From NCBI GenBank assembly GCA_932182025.1, contig CAKNXK010000012.1, positions 1 through 64,000 of the forward strand: DNA of 64,000 nucleotides. Direction: 5' to 3'. The notes under the pieces were generated by a model. That model did no database searches. It was not told the DNA's origin and worked only from the letters and a program-made list of their open reading frames with translations. Source of the stretch: an uncultured Candidatus Melainabacteria bacterium. GTDB lineage: Bacteria; Cyanobacteriota; Vampirovibrionia; Gastranaerophilales; Gastranaerophilaceae. Of this stretch, positions 42,825 through 51,934 are shown piece by piece. Every line of letters starts with the position of its first letter. The first letter of the stretch is position 1. The translations under genes and the position numbers were made by a program.

Positions 42825-44261
42825 ATGGGTATGTCAGCATCACAAGCAAGGTTAATTCAATTAGAAGCAAGACAAAGCAACCTTGAATACCAAGGTCAAC
42901 AAATTAACCAAGAAAGAACTATATTATCACAACAGTGTACAGACTTGTACAACAGCTTGTTGACAATGTCAGTACCAACTCCACCTTCTACTCAAGATTA
43001 TACAACTATTCAATATTCAGGTGTTGATGGTGCAACAACATTTAAACTTGGTAACATTAAACCTGATGGGAATAAATATTCTCTAGAATTGCAATGGACA
43101 AAAAATGGTGATGGTATTGATAAAAACTATACCAAATCAAAAGTTAGCACTCCAGAACATGATATTAAGGTTAACAAATTTAATGGAAAAGATATGGGTA
43201 AAACTACAGCAAAAGACGCTGGAGCTATAAATTCATCTACTCCTAACGGAACAGACTTTATGAGACAAGTTACTGACCGTACTGAACTAAAAGAAGGAGA
43301 CGAAGTTTGGACATTAAGCAATGGTACATTTACAAAAACTAAATATTCATCTTCTCTTACCGGAGATATTTATGTTAAAGATACTGTCCAACAAGAAGTA
43401 AAAGACGAAGCTGGTAATGTTACAACGGCTGCAAATTATGGTGCAAATGACCATTTATTTACAGGTGTTAATGAAACATCTTCAAAAAGAGATAACACTA
43501 AAACATATTATGTAAAAGACGGTGACAGCTGGAGACTTGCCGGAACAAAAGATTTTGCTGAAGATGGCAGTTTTCTGGACAAAGAATATGCTGTTGCAGA
43601 CAAAGAAGGCGAAGCATCAATTGTAAATCCGGAATATGCAAGTGGAGCAAAAACAGTTGCTGGAAATCGTTGCTATACACTACAAGAAGCTGTTGAAAAG
43701 GATCTTTTAACTACTGCTGACAAAGATCGTTATGAATCAGCAATTAAAAACTCAGGTTACGATCCAGACAAAATGTATATTTACTTTGATGGAAACAAAC
43801 CACAATTCGTTCTAAAAACTGTTGTAGAAAATGCTCTTTTAGCAAATTCTGAAACAAACTACGCAGAAACATATTCATTTACAAATACAACTTTTACACA
43901 AACTGAACCAAAAAATGGATGCGAATTAGAGTTTGATGTTTCAGGTAGAATTGTCAAAATTTCAATACCAACAGAAGATGGGCAATCAATGAGACAAATA
44001 CCTATTGAAGCTACAAAAGTAACAGATGAAGTTGCTTATCAAGATGCTTATAATGATTATGAATATGCAATGTATGAATATGACAAAAAGCAACAAGAAA
44101 TCAATGCTAAGACTGAAGTCATTCAACAAGAAGACAGAAACCTTGAACTGAAACTTCAAAGACTTGATAACGAAAGACAACAGATTACAACAGAAATTGA
44201 AGCTGTACAAAAAGTTATCGATGACAACATTGAAGCTTCTTACAAAACATTTAGTGGTTAA
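42825..44261 (+). CDS. Coiled-coil protein under a sigma-28-like promoter
   Basis: This 478-residue protein begins M-G-M-S-A-S-Q-A-R-L and has a coiled coil at about residues 10-45 and another at the C-terminus (about 405-470). The long middle (50-400) is Thr/Asn/Gly/Asp-rich and probably beta-structured. There is no signal peptide. N- and C-terminal helices around a variable centre recall flagellar axial proteins (flagellin, hook-associated), which leave by the flagellar export system without a signal peptide. I see no clear flagellin signature, so this is only a structural analogy. The sigma-28-like promoter supports membership of the flagellar regulon. Confidence 0.7.
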   Translation: MGMSASQARLIQLEARQSNLEYQGQQINQERTILSQQCTDLYNSLLTMSVPTPPSTQDYTTIQYSGVDGATTFKLGNIKPDGNKYSLELQWTKNGDGIDKNYTKSKVSTPEHDIKVNKFNGKDMGKTTAKDAGAINSSTPNGTDFMRQVTDRTELKEGDEVWTLSNGTFTKTKYSSSLTGDIYVKDTVQQEVKDEAGNVTTAANYGANDHLFTGVNETSSKRDNTKTYYVKDGDSWRLAGTKDFAEDGSFLDKEYAVADKEGEASIVNPEYASGAKTVAGNRCYTLQEAVEKDLLTTADKDRYESAIKNSGYDPDKMYIYFDGNKPQFVLKTVVENALLANSETNYAETYSFTNTTFTQTEPKNGCELEFDVSGRIVKISIPTEDGQSMRQIPIEATKVTDEVAYQDAYNDYEYAMYEYDKKQQEINAKTEVIQQEDRNLELKLQRLDNERQQITTEIEAVQKVIDDNIEASYKTFSG

Positions 44262-44300
44262 TACAAAACCCTGTTAAGGGAAAACACATAGTCGAATGAC

Positions 44301-44397
44301 AAATCGAGAGCCCCGATGAGGGGCTCTTGGTATGTTTACAACATTTGAAACAAAATACTTAAGCCTCTTACATTTACCCCTGAGGGGCTCTCGATTT
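44301..44397. repeat. Nested inverted repeats upstream of the U32 peptidase gene
   Basis: AAATCGAGAGCCCC (44301-44314) and GGGGCTCTCGATTT (44384-44397) are perfect 14-bp inverted arms. Within the left side AGAGCCCC (44307-44314) pairs with GGGGCTCT (44320-44327) across GATGA. On the right CCCC (44377-44380) pairs with GGGG (44384-44387) across TGA. The structures are mutually exclusive. The left hairpin may end the 42825 transcript, although it lacks a T-run. Confidence 0.8.
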
Positions 44398-44398
44398 A

Positions 44399-44407
44399 TG
44401 TTATTAT
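44399..44407 (+). promoter_or_regulatory. Extended -10 box of the leaderless U32 gene
   Basis: TG-T-TATTAT begins 1 bp after the inverted repeat and ends 6 nt before ATG 44414, which has no ribosome site. Confidence 0.45.
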
Positions 44408-44413
44408 ATAAAT

Positions 44414-46147
44414 ATGAAAACAGAACTACTTTCACCTGCTAAAGATAAAGAAACTGCTATTGCTGCTATAGATTGCGGTGCAGATGCTGTTTATATTGGA
44501 GCTCCTGCTTTTGGTGCACGCAAAAATGCTGCAAATTCATTAGAGGATATAAAAGAGATTGTAGATTATGCACACAAGTTCTGGGCTAAAGTTTTTGTAA
44601 CAATGAACACTATTTTGACAGACAAAGAACTAGATGAAGCAGTCTCATTAGCAAAAAAGCTTGAAGAAATTGGCGTAGATGCTCTAATTGTTCAAGATTT
44701 GGGGTTGCTAGAGAAGTTAAATACGACTTTACCACTCCACATGAGTACGCAATGCGATAATTATTTACCTCTAAAAGTCAAGTTCTTCAACGATTTAGGG
44801 GTTTCGCGCGTTGTTCTCGCTCGAGAATTATCACTTAATCAAATCGAACAAATCCATAAAGAAAACCCAAATTTAGAGCTAGAAGCCTTTGTTCACGGTG
44901 CTCTATGTGTATCAATGAGCGGACAGTGTTACTTAAGCCAGCATATCGGAGGACGTTCAGCAAACAGAGGGGAATGCGCTCAGCCTTGCAGAAAACTTTA
45001 TTCAGTGGAAACAAAAGATGGAAAAGTTCTAAAAAAAGATATCCACGCTCTCTGTTTAAAAGATTTCAACGCTTCGAATTTAGTAAATGAAATGGCAAAA
45101 GCTGGAGTCTACTCTTTCAAAATTGAAGGCAGGTTAAAAGATATTAATTATGTTAAAAACATTACTGCATACTATAGAGAAAAGCTTGGCAAGGGTGTTT
45201 CTTCGGGAAGAAGTATTTATCCGTTCGTTCCAAATCCTGAAAAAAGCTTTAACAGAGGCTTTACAGATTATTTTCTAAACGGTAGAACTGATTGTTTTAA
45301 CTTTGAGTCACCGAAATCAAAAGGTGAATATTTAGGCACAGTAGCAGAAATTGGGAAGAATTGGATAAAAATAAAAACAGACAAAGAACTTCATCCTCAA
45401 GATGGGATTTATTCACAAGGAGATGGTTTTGCTATCAATAAAATTGAAAACAGTAAAGTTTTCCCAAACAAACAAATAACACTTCGTATCGGCTCAAAAC
45501 TCTACCGAAATTTTGATGCAGAATTTGAAAAAGAAGTTTCTAAACCGGTAAAACGACAAATAGGTGTAAACATAGAAATTAACACTGCAATTAAACTTAC
45601 TGATGAGAATGGAGTATCAATTACAAAAGAGCTTCCAAATGGTGAGACCGCGAACAACCCTGAAAAAATTAAAGAAACATTCATAAAACAGTTTAATAAA
45701 ACAGGAGAAGGCGATTTTTATATCAACGATATAAAAATCGCATCAGAGTTACCATTCATGCCTGTAAGCACAATAAACCAGCTACGACGAGAACTGTTTG
45801 ATGAACTTATGACAAAAAGAATTGAAGTATATAATACAAAAATTAAAGAGGTTCAAAAACCGTTAAAACACGCAGAATATTTCTTAAAAGAAATTGACTA
45901 CAGAGCTAATATTCATAACTCCTCCGCAAAATCATTCTATGAAAAATGCGGAGTGAAGGTTTTGGAGCCGTCATTTGAATCACAAAAACCGATAAGACAA
46001 GTTACATTAATGCACTGCAAACACTGTATCAAGTATGCACTGAACATGTGCAAGTCACCAGAACAACTTGTATTACGAGACTCTCACGGGAATATTTACC
46101 CGCTAAAATTCGACTGTAAGAACTGCGAAATGAGTGTATTAAGCTAA
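44414..46147 (+). CDS. U32 family peptidase / RlhA-like protein
   Basis: This 577-residue protein starts with the U32 barrel (L-L-S-P-A-K-D, A-D-A-V-Y-I-G-A) and has the signature F-V-H-G-A-L-C-V-S-M-S-G-Q-C-Y-L-S followed by R-G-E-C-A-Q-P-C-R, whose cysteines probably bind an iron-sulfur cluster. Although annotated as collagenase-like peptidases, family members act in tRNA and 23S rRNA hydroxylation (TrhP, RlhA) with prephenate-linked chemistry. A C-terminal Cys-rich segment (C-K-H-C, C-K-S, C-K-N-C) is a possible further metal site. The promoter suggests a leaderless mRNA. It overlaps the convergent gene by 9 bp. Confidence 0.9.
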   Translation: MKTELLSPAKDKETAIAAIDCGADAVYIGAPAFGARKNAANSLEDIKEIVDYAHKFWAKVFVTMNTILTDKELDEAVSLAKKLEEIGVDALIVQDLGLLEKLNTTLPLHMSTQCDNYLPLKVKFFNDLGVSRVVLARELSLNQIEQIHKENPNLELEAFVHGALCVSMSGQCYLSQHIGGRSANRGECAQPCRKLYSVETKDGKVLKKDIHALCLKDFNASNLVNEMAKAGVYSFKIEGRLKDINYVKNITAYYREKLGKGVSSGRSIYPFVPNPEKSFNRGFTDYFLNGRTDCFNFESPKSKGEYLGTVAEIGKNWIKIKTDKELHPQDGIYSQGDGFAINKIENSKVFPNKQITLRIGSKLYRNFDAEFEKEVSKPVKRQIGVNIEINTAIKLTDENGVSITKELPNGETANNPEKIKETFIKQFNKTGEGDFYINDIKIASELPFMPVSTINQLRRELFDELMTKRIEVYNTKIKEVQKPLKHAEYFLKEIDYRANIHNSSAKSFYEKCGVKVLEPSFESQKPIRQVTLMHCKHCIKYALNMCKSPEQLVLRDSHGNIYPLKFDCKNCEMSVLS

Positions 46148-47917
46148 TGCTCTTAATTGTTCATCAATCTGACCAAGAGCTGTTTTAATTTGTTGTTCTT
46201 GAGTTTCATAACCTGATTTTGCTTGAGCATATTGTTCAGCAGGAATAACAGTTGTTTCACTTTGTTCCTGAATTGGTTGGTGAGCATACATACCGTTTAA
46301 TGGCATTGCACCTGATGTTTTAGCCATACCTTGAAGCGCCCAGTACGGTTCTGTTGCATATAACACCCCATTACCTAACATCATTGTTTTACCAAGAGCA
46401 CCTTTAGGCATTGAAAATCCGTAGTACTTAGATTGAACCCAGTTAGATGGAGCGCTGTACCATTTAGTACCAAAACCGAATTGGTTTACTTCTGCAGAAT
46501 GAGAATTTAAACCTGCCATAGCTTGCATAGATGAAAATCTTTCAGTTTTAAGCGTTGTCATTTGCTGATTAATATCTTTTTGAGATTTTCTTATTGATTT
46601 AATAGCTGTTGTTAAAGCTTCTTTATCAGCACTTGTAAACTTTTGTCCGTTAATTTCAACTTCACCTTTGCCAAAAGGTCTCATTGCACGTTTATATCCT
46701 TTTAGTTGAGAGTTGTATTCTTTATTTACACTATCAAAAGTTCTCCATTGAGCTTTTGTAGTAGGATTATCCACTACTTTTGCTAATTGAGAATACAAAC
46801 CGTCAGCTTCTAATTCTAATAAAGCTTTTTCTTTAGGATTTGCAGCTTGCATACGAGCTTCAAGATTAGCAATTTTTGTTTCTAACTGAGTTTGTAATTG
46901 TTGAGCATGCTCATTAAATGCATTTTTAGCAACATTAGCCTGTCCTGTTTTAATAGCTTGACGAGCACCGCTCAGACCATTAAATGTATAACCTGCCTCT
47001 GCCCATTCAAAATTCTGGGAAGCTGCCTTCCAAGGGTTTACAAAGATATTCTTTGCACCTGCAGAAGCTGAACTTAGAACAGAACCTTCAGAAGCTGACG
47101 CAACACCGGCTGCTTTACTCATGCTTCTTAAACCTGCTGCAGAAGAAGCCCCTATGAATACACCGGCACCGATATCTTGAGTACCTTGATCAAATTCTTT
47201 AAGAGTTTGAGCTTTAGTAGTATCATAAACACCTTTACCTGCCATATAAGCACCTGTTGCAAGACCACCGTATGCTAATGCTGTAGGAATAGCTGCTACT
47301 GCTGTACCAACACCTGTAGCAATTGCACCGCTTCCAAGAGCTGCTGCGGCTGCTGCGCCTAAAGGAGCTGCAAATACACATAATGCTGCAACACCAACGG
47401 CAATACCAACATTTCTAACGCATTTAAGAGGGTCCCACTTACCTGTTTTAGGATCAACCCCTACAAATGACTTACATACATTGCCTATACCTTTAAAGAA
47501 ATTCCCCACCCCGCGCATTATCTTAGCGCCTGTTGACATGTTTTCAAGCTTTTCTTCTTTAATTGTACCATCTGCTTGAATTGAGCCTTTAACTTCAACA
47601 GAACCATCTTCTTTAACAGTTCCGTTTAAAGCTGATTTTTCTTCTTGTATTTGTTTTAATGCTTGATTACCTTCTTGTCTTTTAGCAAGTAAGGTTTTTA
47701 TTTTTTCCATTTTTTCAGCATTTTCTTTTTTTATTCTTGCTTCATATTCTTCAGCAGATTCATTTTTTGAAGAAGAAGTTGATGCAGAGGTCCAAGCAGA
47801 ATTACCCCAACTTGGAGCATTCCAATCAAACGAGTTATTGTTCCAACCATAGTTAAAATTATTCATCATTGGCTGCTGCCACATAAAATTAGTTCCTAAT
47901 GAAGTACCAAATCCCAT
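46139..47917 (-). CDS. Hypothetical protein with Ala/Gly-rich membrane segment
   Basis: I do not recognise this 592-residue protein. It begins M-G-F-G-T-S-L-G-T-N-F with an Asn/Trp-rich N-terminus (W-Q-Q-P-M, N-N-F-N-Y-G-W), then a K/E coiled-coil stretch (about 70-110). A long Ala/Gly-rich hydrophobic region (about 170-260) with several membrane-compatible helices follows, then another coiled coil near 350-400. There is no signal peptide. The frame is open to 48007, but ATG 47917 has GAGGAAT ahead and a sensible N-terminus. Such a hydrophobic core between coiled coils recalls secretion-system translocators or membrane-remodelling proteins, which is only a guess. Confidence 0.7.
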   Translation of the reverse strand: MGFGTSLGTNFMWQQPMMNNFNYGWNNNSFDWNAPSWGNSAWTSASTSSSKNESAEEYEARIKKENAEKMEKIKTLLAKRQEGNQALKQIQEEKSALNGTVKEDGSVEVKGSIQADGTIKEEKLENMSTGAKIMRGVGNFFKGIGNVCKSFVGVDPKTGKWDPLKCVRNVGIAVGVAALCVFAAPLGAAAAAALGSGAIATGVGTAVAAIPTALAYGGLATGAYMAGKGVYDTTKAQTLKEFDQGTQDIGAGVFIGASSAAGLRSMSKAAGVASASEGSVLSSASAGAKNIFVNPWKAASQNFEWAEAGYTFNGLSGARQAIKTGQANVAKNAFNEHAQQLQTQLETKIANLEARMQAANPKEKALLELEADGLYSQLAKVVDNPTTKAQWRTFDSVNKEYNSQLKGYKRAMRPFGKGEVEINGQKFTSADKEALTTAIKSIRKSQKDINQQMTTLKTERFSSMQAMAGLNSHSAEVNQFGFGTKWYSAPSNWVQSKYYGFSMPKGALGKTMMLGNGVLYATEPYWALQGMAKTSGAMPLNGMYAHQPIQEQSETTVIPAEQYAQAKSGYETQEQQIKTALGQIDEQLRALA

Positions 47918-48039
47918 AAATAATTCCTCGTTTGTCCCTTTATAGATATATAAAGTATTTGTTTTTTCAAAAATTGACTTTTCGTAAAGAATTGTAACGA
48001 AATTCAATCAGTTAAAAGCATGCAAAAAAAGTTGGTTTA

Positions 48040-48048
48040 TGATAGAAT
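48040..48048 (+). promoter_or_regulatory. Extended -10 promoter before the 48192 operon
   Basis: TG-A-TAGAAT with ATGCAA 17 bp upstream (48020-48025). It would give a leader of about 135 nt before ATG 48192. The leader contains a weak A/T hairpin (AAAAAGT/ACTTTTT near 48145-48168). The next bases TAGTTGTGTGTGG resemble sequences after the -10 boxes before 8588 and 62773. Confidence 0.4.
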
Positions 48049-48191
48049 TAGTTGTGTGTGGAGTATTCTTTTTACTTGAACATTAGCTTATTTTTTGGAA
48101 ATGTAAATAAATGTAAATTGCATGCCAAATAAATAGCAAAAAAAGTTTTTCAAAAGACTTTTTATATATAAGTTACCGGGTAGGGGTTCGT

Positions 48192-49259
48192 ATGATAAAA
48201 GCAGTAAATTTGGCGCAGCAAAGTACAAGTTTCCAAGCAGAAAAGCCTGAAAGAAAGAAAAAGGCTGAAGAAGAAACACGTATTTTGCCTAACACAATGG
48301 CAACCCGTTTAAATCAAGGGTTCCAAAAAACTTCAAGTGCTTTTATTGATTATCCGGTAAAAGGGCTAAAAGGGGATATTAACTCTGATTTTTACGAATT
48401 TCTTACAATGGGAATTGTGCCATACATTGCAGGTAGTGCAATGTTTATGTTCGTTTTTAACTGTGTGAACAAACATCTTGATGCAAACTCTCAAAAAGCA
48501 GCTTCTAAATTTGGTAAAAAGATGGCTCTTGGAGTTGTGCTTTACGGTGTATTAAAGAATTTATCAAAAAACCTAGTAACAAAACCAATTAAGGCTGCTA
48601 CCGGTGTTGATACAGAAATGCCTTATCAGAATAAAGTTTATCCGTTGCCAAAAGAAGCGGGAGAAGCTGCTACTATTGAGCCTCAATATCAACAACGTAA
48701 GATTTTTGACAGCAAAGAGTTTTACAGAAAAGATTTATTAGACAGAGCTTATTTTGACAGTGTTGCTAAAAAACTCGGGCTTGGTGAAAACTTAAACGAC
48801 TCTGTTTCAGAAACATCACCAATTATTCAAAATATTATTGCAACATCTAATACCGCAAAAAGTCTTGCATCATACAGCTGGGCAGGGGTTGGAGTTGCTT
48901 TAGCTATGCAGGACAGCTGGACAGATTTCTTTGATTCAATTTCTAACAGAAAACATTATCTTGCAAAAGAAGGCGAAGGATTTGCATCAAAAATGGGCGG
49001 TAAAGTTCAGACTTTCTGGGGAAATGCCTATGATGTTTCAAAAACATTTGTTAAATCTCTAGGACGTTCAAGCAAATCGCTCTGGAACGGCAGCCCTGCT
49101 GATAAAGGTTTTATGAAGCACTCAGGAAAAGCTTTTGTAGGATTTGCAGCAGGTTTAACAGCATTATTAACTGCTAATACTATCATAAGAGCAAAAAATA
49201 TGGCACAAAGCAAAAATAAAAATACAATAGACAAAAGTAAAGAAAGTACGGTGATTTAG
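48192..49259 (+). CDS. Hypothetical membrane protein with S-F-Q-A N-terminus
   Basis: I do not recognise this 355-residue protein. Its first 16 residues end S-T-S-F-Q-A, the shared N-terminal motif, followed by a K/E-rich stretch. Hydrophobic segments lie at about residues 70-95, 110-125 and 315-335, so it is probably membrane associated although it has no signal peptide. GGGTAGGGG before ATG 48192 is the ribosome site. The next gene starts 2 bp after its stop, and the three genes 48192-53684 form one transcription unit ending in the terminator at 53702. Confidence 0.7.
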   Translation: MIKAVNLAQQSTSFQAEKPERKKKAEEETRILPNTMATRLNQGFQKTSSAFIDYPVKGLKGDINSDFYEFLTMGIVPYIAGSAMFMFVFNCVNKHLDANSQKAASKFGKKMALGVVLYGVLKNLSKNLVTKPIKAATGVDTEMPYQNKVYPLPKEAGEAATIEPQYQQRKIFDSKEFYRKDLLDRAYFDSVAKKLGLGENLNDSVSETSPIIQNIIATSNTAKSLASYSWAGVGVALAMQDSWTDFFDSISNRKHYLAKEGEGFASKMGGKVQTFWGNAYDVSKTFVKSLGRSSKSLWNGSPADKGFMKHSGKAFVGFAAGLTALLTANTIIRAKNMAQSKNKNTIDKSKESTVI

Positions 49260-49261
49260 TT

Positions 49262-51934
49262 ATGGAAGTAAGACCAGTACAATTCAATATCAATACTAAA
49301 TCAAATGAACACAAGCATTACCTTGAAGCAGAAGGTGCTGTTGATACAACAGGGCTTGTGAAACCGTTGCCGGGAAAAGGTCATTTAATCCATGATGATG
49401 TGGTATCTGCTCCTGTTTACTTTGTAAAAGATATTGCTTATGATATGAAATCTCTAAAAAACGGGATTAAAGGCACTGCAAACGACCACCAGCTAGGAAG
49501 ACTTAATGATGTAGGACTTCAGGTTGGCGGTGTTGGTATTGCAACTTATTTAGCTTCAAAAACAACTAACCCTAAAGCAAGAATTATGGAATATGCAGGT
49601 CTTGCAGCATTCTTAACTGCTATGAATGTTTACCCAAAAATCGCTATCAATGCACCTGCAAGAATTATTCACGGATACGATATCGGCAAATGGTATATTG
49701 ATGATCAAGGCAGAAAAAAATCTGTAAACCAAGATAGCAACTATCGTCCAATGGATTTATACAGAGGTGATGCTAAAGGTGAAACTCTTGATGAAATCGG
49801 CGATAAAATGGGCATTCCTCGTGATATCAAAAACAGACACGAAATAATTAAAGAACAATCACGTAAGAATTCAACTCAAAGCAATACATTATGGATGCTT
49901 ACAGCAGGTTTTGCAACTCCTGTAATGACTGCTCTTGCTTGCTATGGACTAGAGAATTATGTAATTTCTCCACAGCTTGAAAAAGCAAGAAACAATAAAT
50001 ACAACAAGTTGATTTCTGAAACCCTTACCAAAACAAAAGAAATGACCACTGAAACAGCAGAAATTGCAGAAAACGATTTAAGCAGCAAAATCAACAGCAT
50101 AATTTCAAAATACAAAGGGCAAGAGCTTCCAAAAGAAGAGCTTGAACGTATTACAAATATTCTAACTGAAAATATGGGTGCAACAGCATCTGAAGGGTTA
50201 AAAGCCGATATCTCAAACATTATCAGGGATTCTATTTCTATTAACGGCGAGCTTACAGAAAAAATGGTTAATGTTGGCAAAAACCAGATTTCAGGCGATA
50301 AAAAAGAAGTTTTCGAAAAGCTTTTAGTTCCAACAAGAGAAGAAATTCAGGAAGCTATCAAAAAAGTAAACGCAGATGTTGATTTCACAAACGGCTCAAC
50401 TACTTCTCAAGAAAGTCTTCAAGAAATTAAAAAAGCTTTAAGAGAACTAATCGATACAAAAATTCCTAATGCTCCAAAAAGAGTACCTAGGGAACATTTA
50501 AACGATTTAAGAGATGACATTGTTGACAGCATGATAGAAACAATGAAATCCAACAAAACCAAAACTGTAACTGACGACAGCATTACAAAATTTGTAAATC
50601 TTGCAAAAATTCTTGGTGAATTTAAAGAAAATCAAAGAATTTTAGACAAATGTCATTCGTTTAAATTTGAATTTGCTCCTGAAACAGCATTAGCTCGTTC
50701 TTATGGTAAGTTTGAAAAAGCGCTAATAAAAGAACTTGGTATATCAATGCAAGATATGAAAAAAATGCGCGAATCAGAAGAATATACTGTAGAACTTCTT
50801 AACAAAAAGATTTCTGAATTATGTCAGGACGAAGGTCGTTACAGAAAAACTTTTGAAAAATTAAGCAAAATTATTTCTGAAATGGAAGTCAACCTAAATG
50901 GCTCAGGAGAAGAAAGTTCTCATATTTTAGATATGATTAATGCAATCGAAAACAACTACAACAACACAGCAAAACGTCTTTCTAAGCTTGGAGGTTTTGA
51001 TACAACTGTTTCAAGATTGGTTAATCAGGATGTAGCAACTTTAGGAAACTCAATTACTACAAAACAAGAATTATTTGACTTCCTTGATGGAATTGTAGAA
51101 AATAAATTCAAAATGGGATTTGGACCGGAGCAAGCAAGCGAATACGCCAGATACAACTCAGACGGACTTGCTTCTGCTAAATACTTAGAAATTTCAAGAA
51201 CTCTTGAACGTTATCAAGGTGTTAAGAACTCCTTCAACAGAGTTTTACACACATTTGAAGTATTTAAACGCACAATGAGTCCGGAAGAATTCTTAAAAAC
51301 ATTAAACGGTCTAAACGGGGAACACAAACCTTTAAGCAGAACTGATGTTAACTACCTTCAAGGTATTATTAAAAAAGGCAGACAGGCAATGCTTACCGCA
51401 ACGTCATCTGATCATAACCTTAAACTTGATTTAGTAAACAATCCGGTATTCTATACTGATGTTATGAACGCAATTTGGGCACCTGCTCAAGCTCCAAAAG
51501 AAGCTTTCTGGTCAACTAAAGCTAAAGGATATGTTACTGATATTGCAAATGAAACATTAGGTCAATACAACTCGATGGAAAGCGGTAATGTTCTGGATAG
51601 ATTCCAAACTTACATTACAAGATTTAGAAATATTGTTGCTAACAGCACTATTGATTTTACTAAACCTCGTCACAGAACAAATGACTATATTAGAAACAGC
51701 TATACTCAAGGTGAAAAAACAAGAATGGCATTCTTTAACCTTGTAGGTCAAACTCCTGTGGATATGGTTCAAGGTGCTTCAAAACGTCAATACGGAACTA
51801 AAAAATGGTTCCAAATCGTTTCAGGGGTGACAGCAGGCGTATTTGCTGCTACAATTTTAGCACAGGCAGGTTTTGGCAAAATCAGAAATCCGCATAACAT
51901 TCAGAAGCAGGTGAACGATGAAACAAGTAAGTAG
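49262..51934 (+). CDS. Large hypothetical protein with membrane segments and coiled coils
   Basis: I do not recognise this 890-residue protein. It begins M-E-V-R-P-V-Q-F, a variant of the I/V-x-P N-terminal motif. Hydrophobic helices lie at about residues 92-130 and 218-240, and another at the extreme C-terminus (V-T-A-G-V-F-A-A-T-I-L-A). The long centre (about 250-830) is helical and charged with coiled-coil character, without enzyme motifs that I can name. It overlaps the GH13-like gene by 17 bp. A structural or membrane-organising role together with the 48192 protein is possible. Confidence 0.7.
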   Translation: MEVRPVQFNINTKSNEHKHYLEAEGAVDTTGLVKPLPGKGHLIHDDVVSAPVYFVKDIAYDMKSLKNGIKGTANDHQLGRLNDVGLQVGGVGIATYLASKTTNPKARIMEYAGLAAFLTAMNVYPKIAINAPARIIHGYDIGKWYIDDQGRKKSVNQDSNYRPMDLYRGDAKGETLDEIGDKMGIPRDIKNRHEIIKEQSRKNSTQSNTLWMLTAGFATPVMTALACYGLENYVISPQLEKARNNKYNKLISETLTKTKEMTTETAEIAENDLSSKINSIISKYKGQELPKEELERITNILTENMGATASEGLKADISNIIRDSISINGELTEKMVNVGKNQISGDKKEVFEKLLVPTREEIQEAIKKVNADVDFTNGSTTSQESLQEIKKALRELIDTKIPNAPKRVPREHLNDLRDDIVDSMIETMKSNKTKTVTDDSITKFVNLAKILGEFKENQRILDKCHSFKFEFAPETALARSYGKFEKALIKELGISMQDMKKMRESEEYTVELLNKKISELCQDEGRYRKTFEKLSKIISEMEVNLNGSGEESSHILDMINAIENNYNNTAKRLSKLGGFDTTVSRLVNQDVATLGNSITTKQELFDFLDGIVENKFKMGFGPEQASEYARYNSDGLASAKYLEISRTLERYQGVKNSFNRVLHTFEVFKRTMSPEEFLKTLNGLNGEHKPLSRTDVNYLQGIIKKGRQAMLTATSSDHNLKLDLVNNPVFYTDVMNAIWAPAQAPKEAFWSTKAKGYVTDIANETLGQYNSMESGNVLDRFQTYITRFRNIVANSTIDFTKPRHRTNDYIRNSYTQGEKTRMAFFNLVGQTPVDMVQGASKRQYGTKKWFQIVSGVTAGVFAATILAQAGFGKIRNPHNIQKQVNDETSK

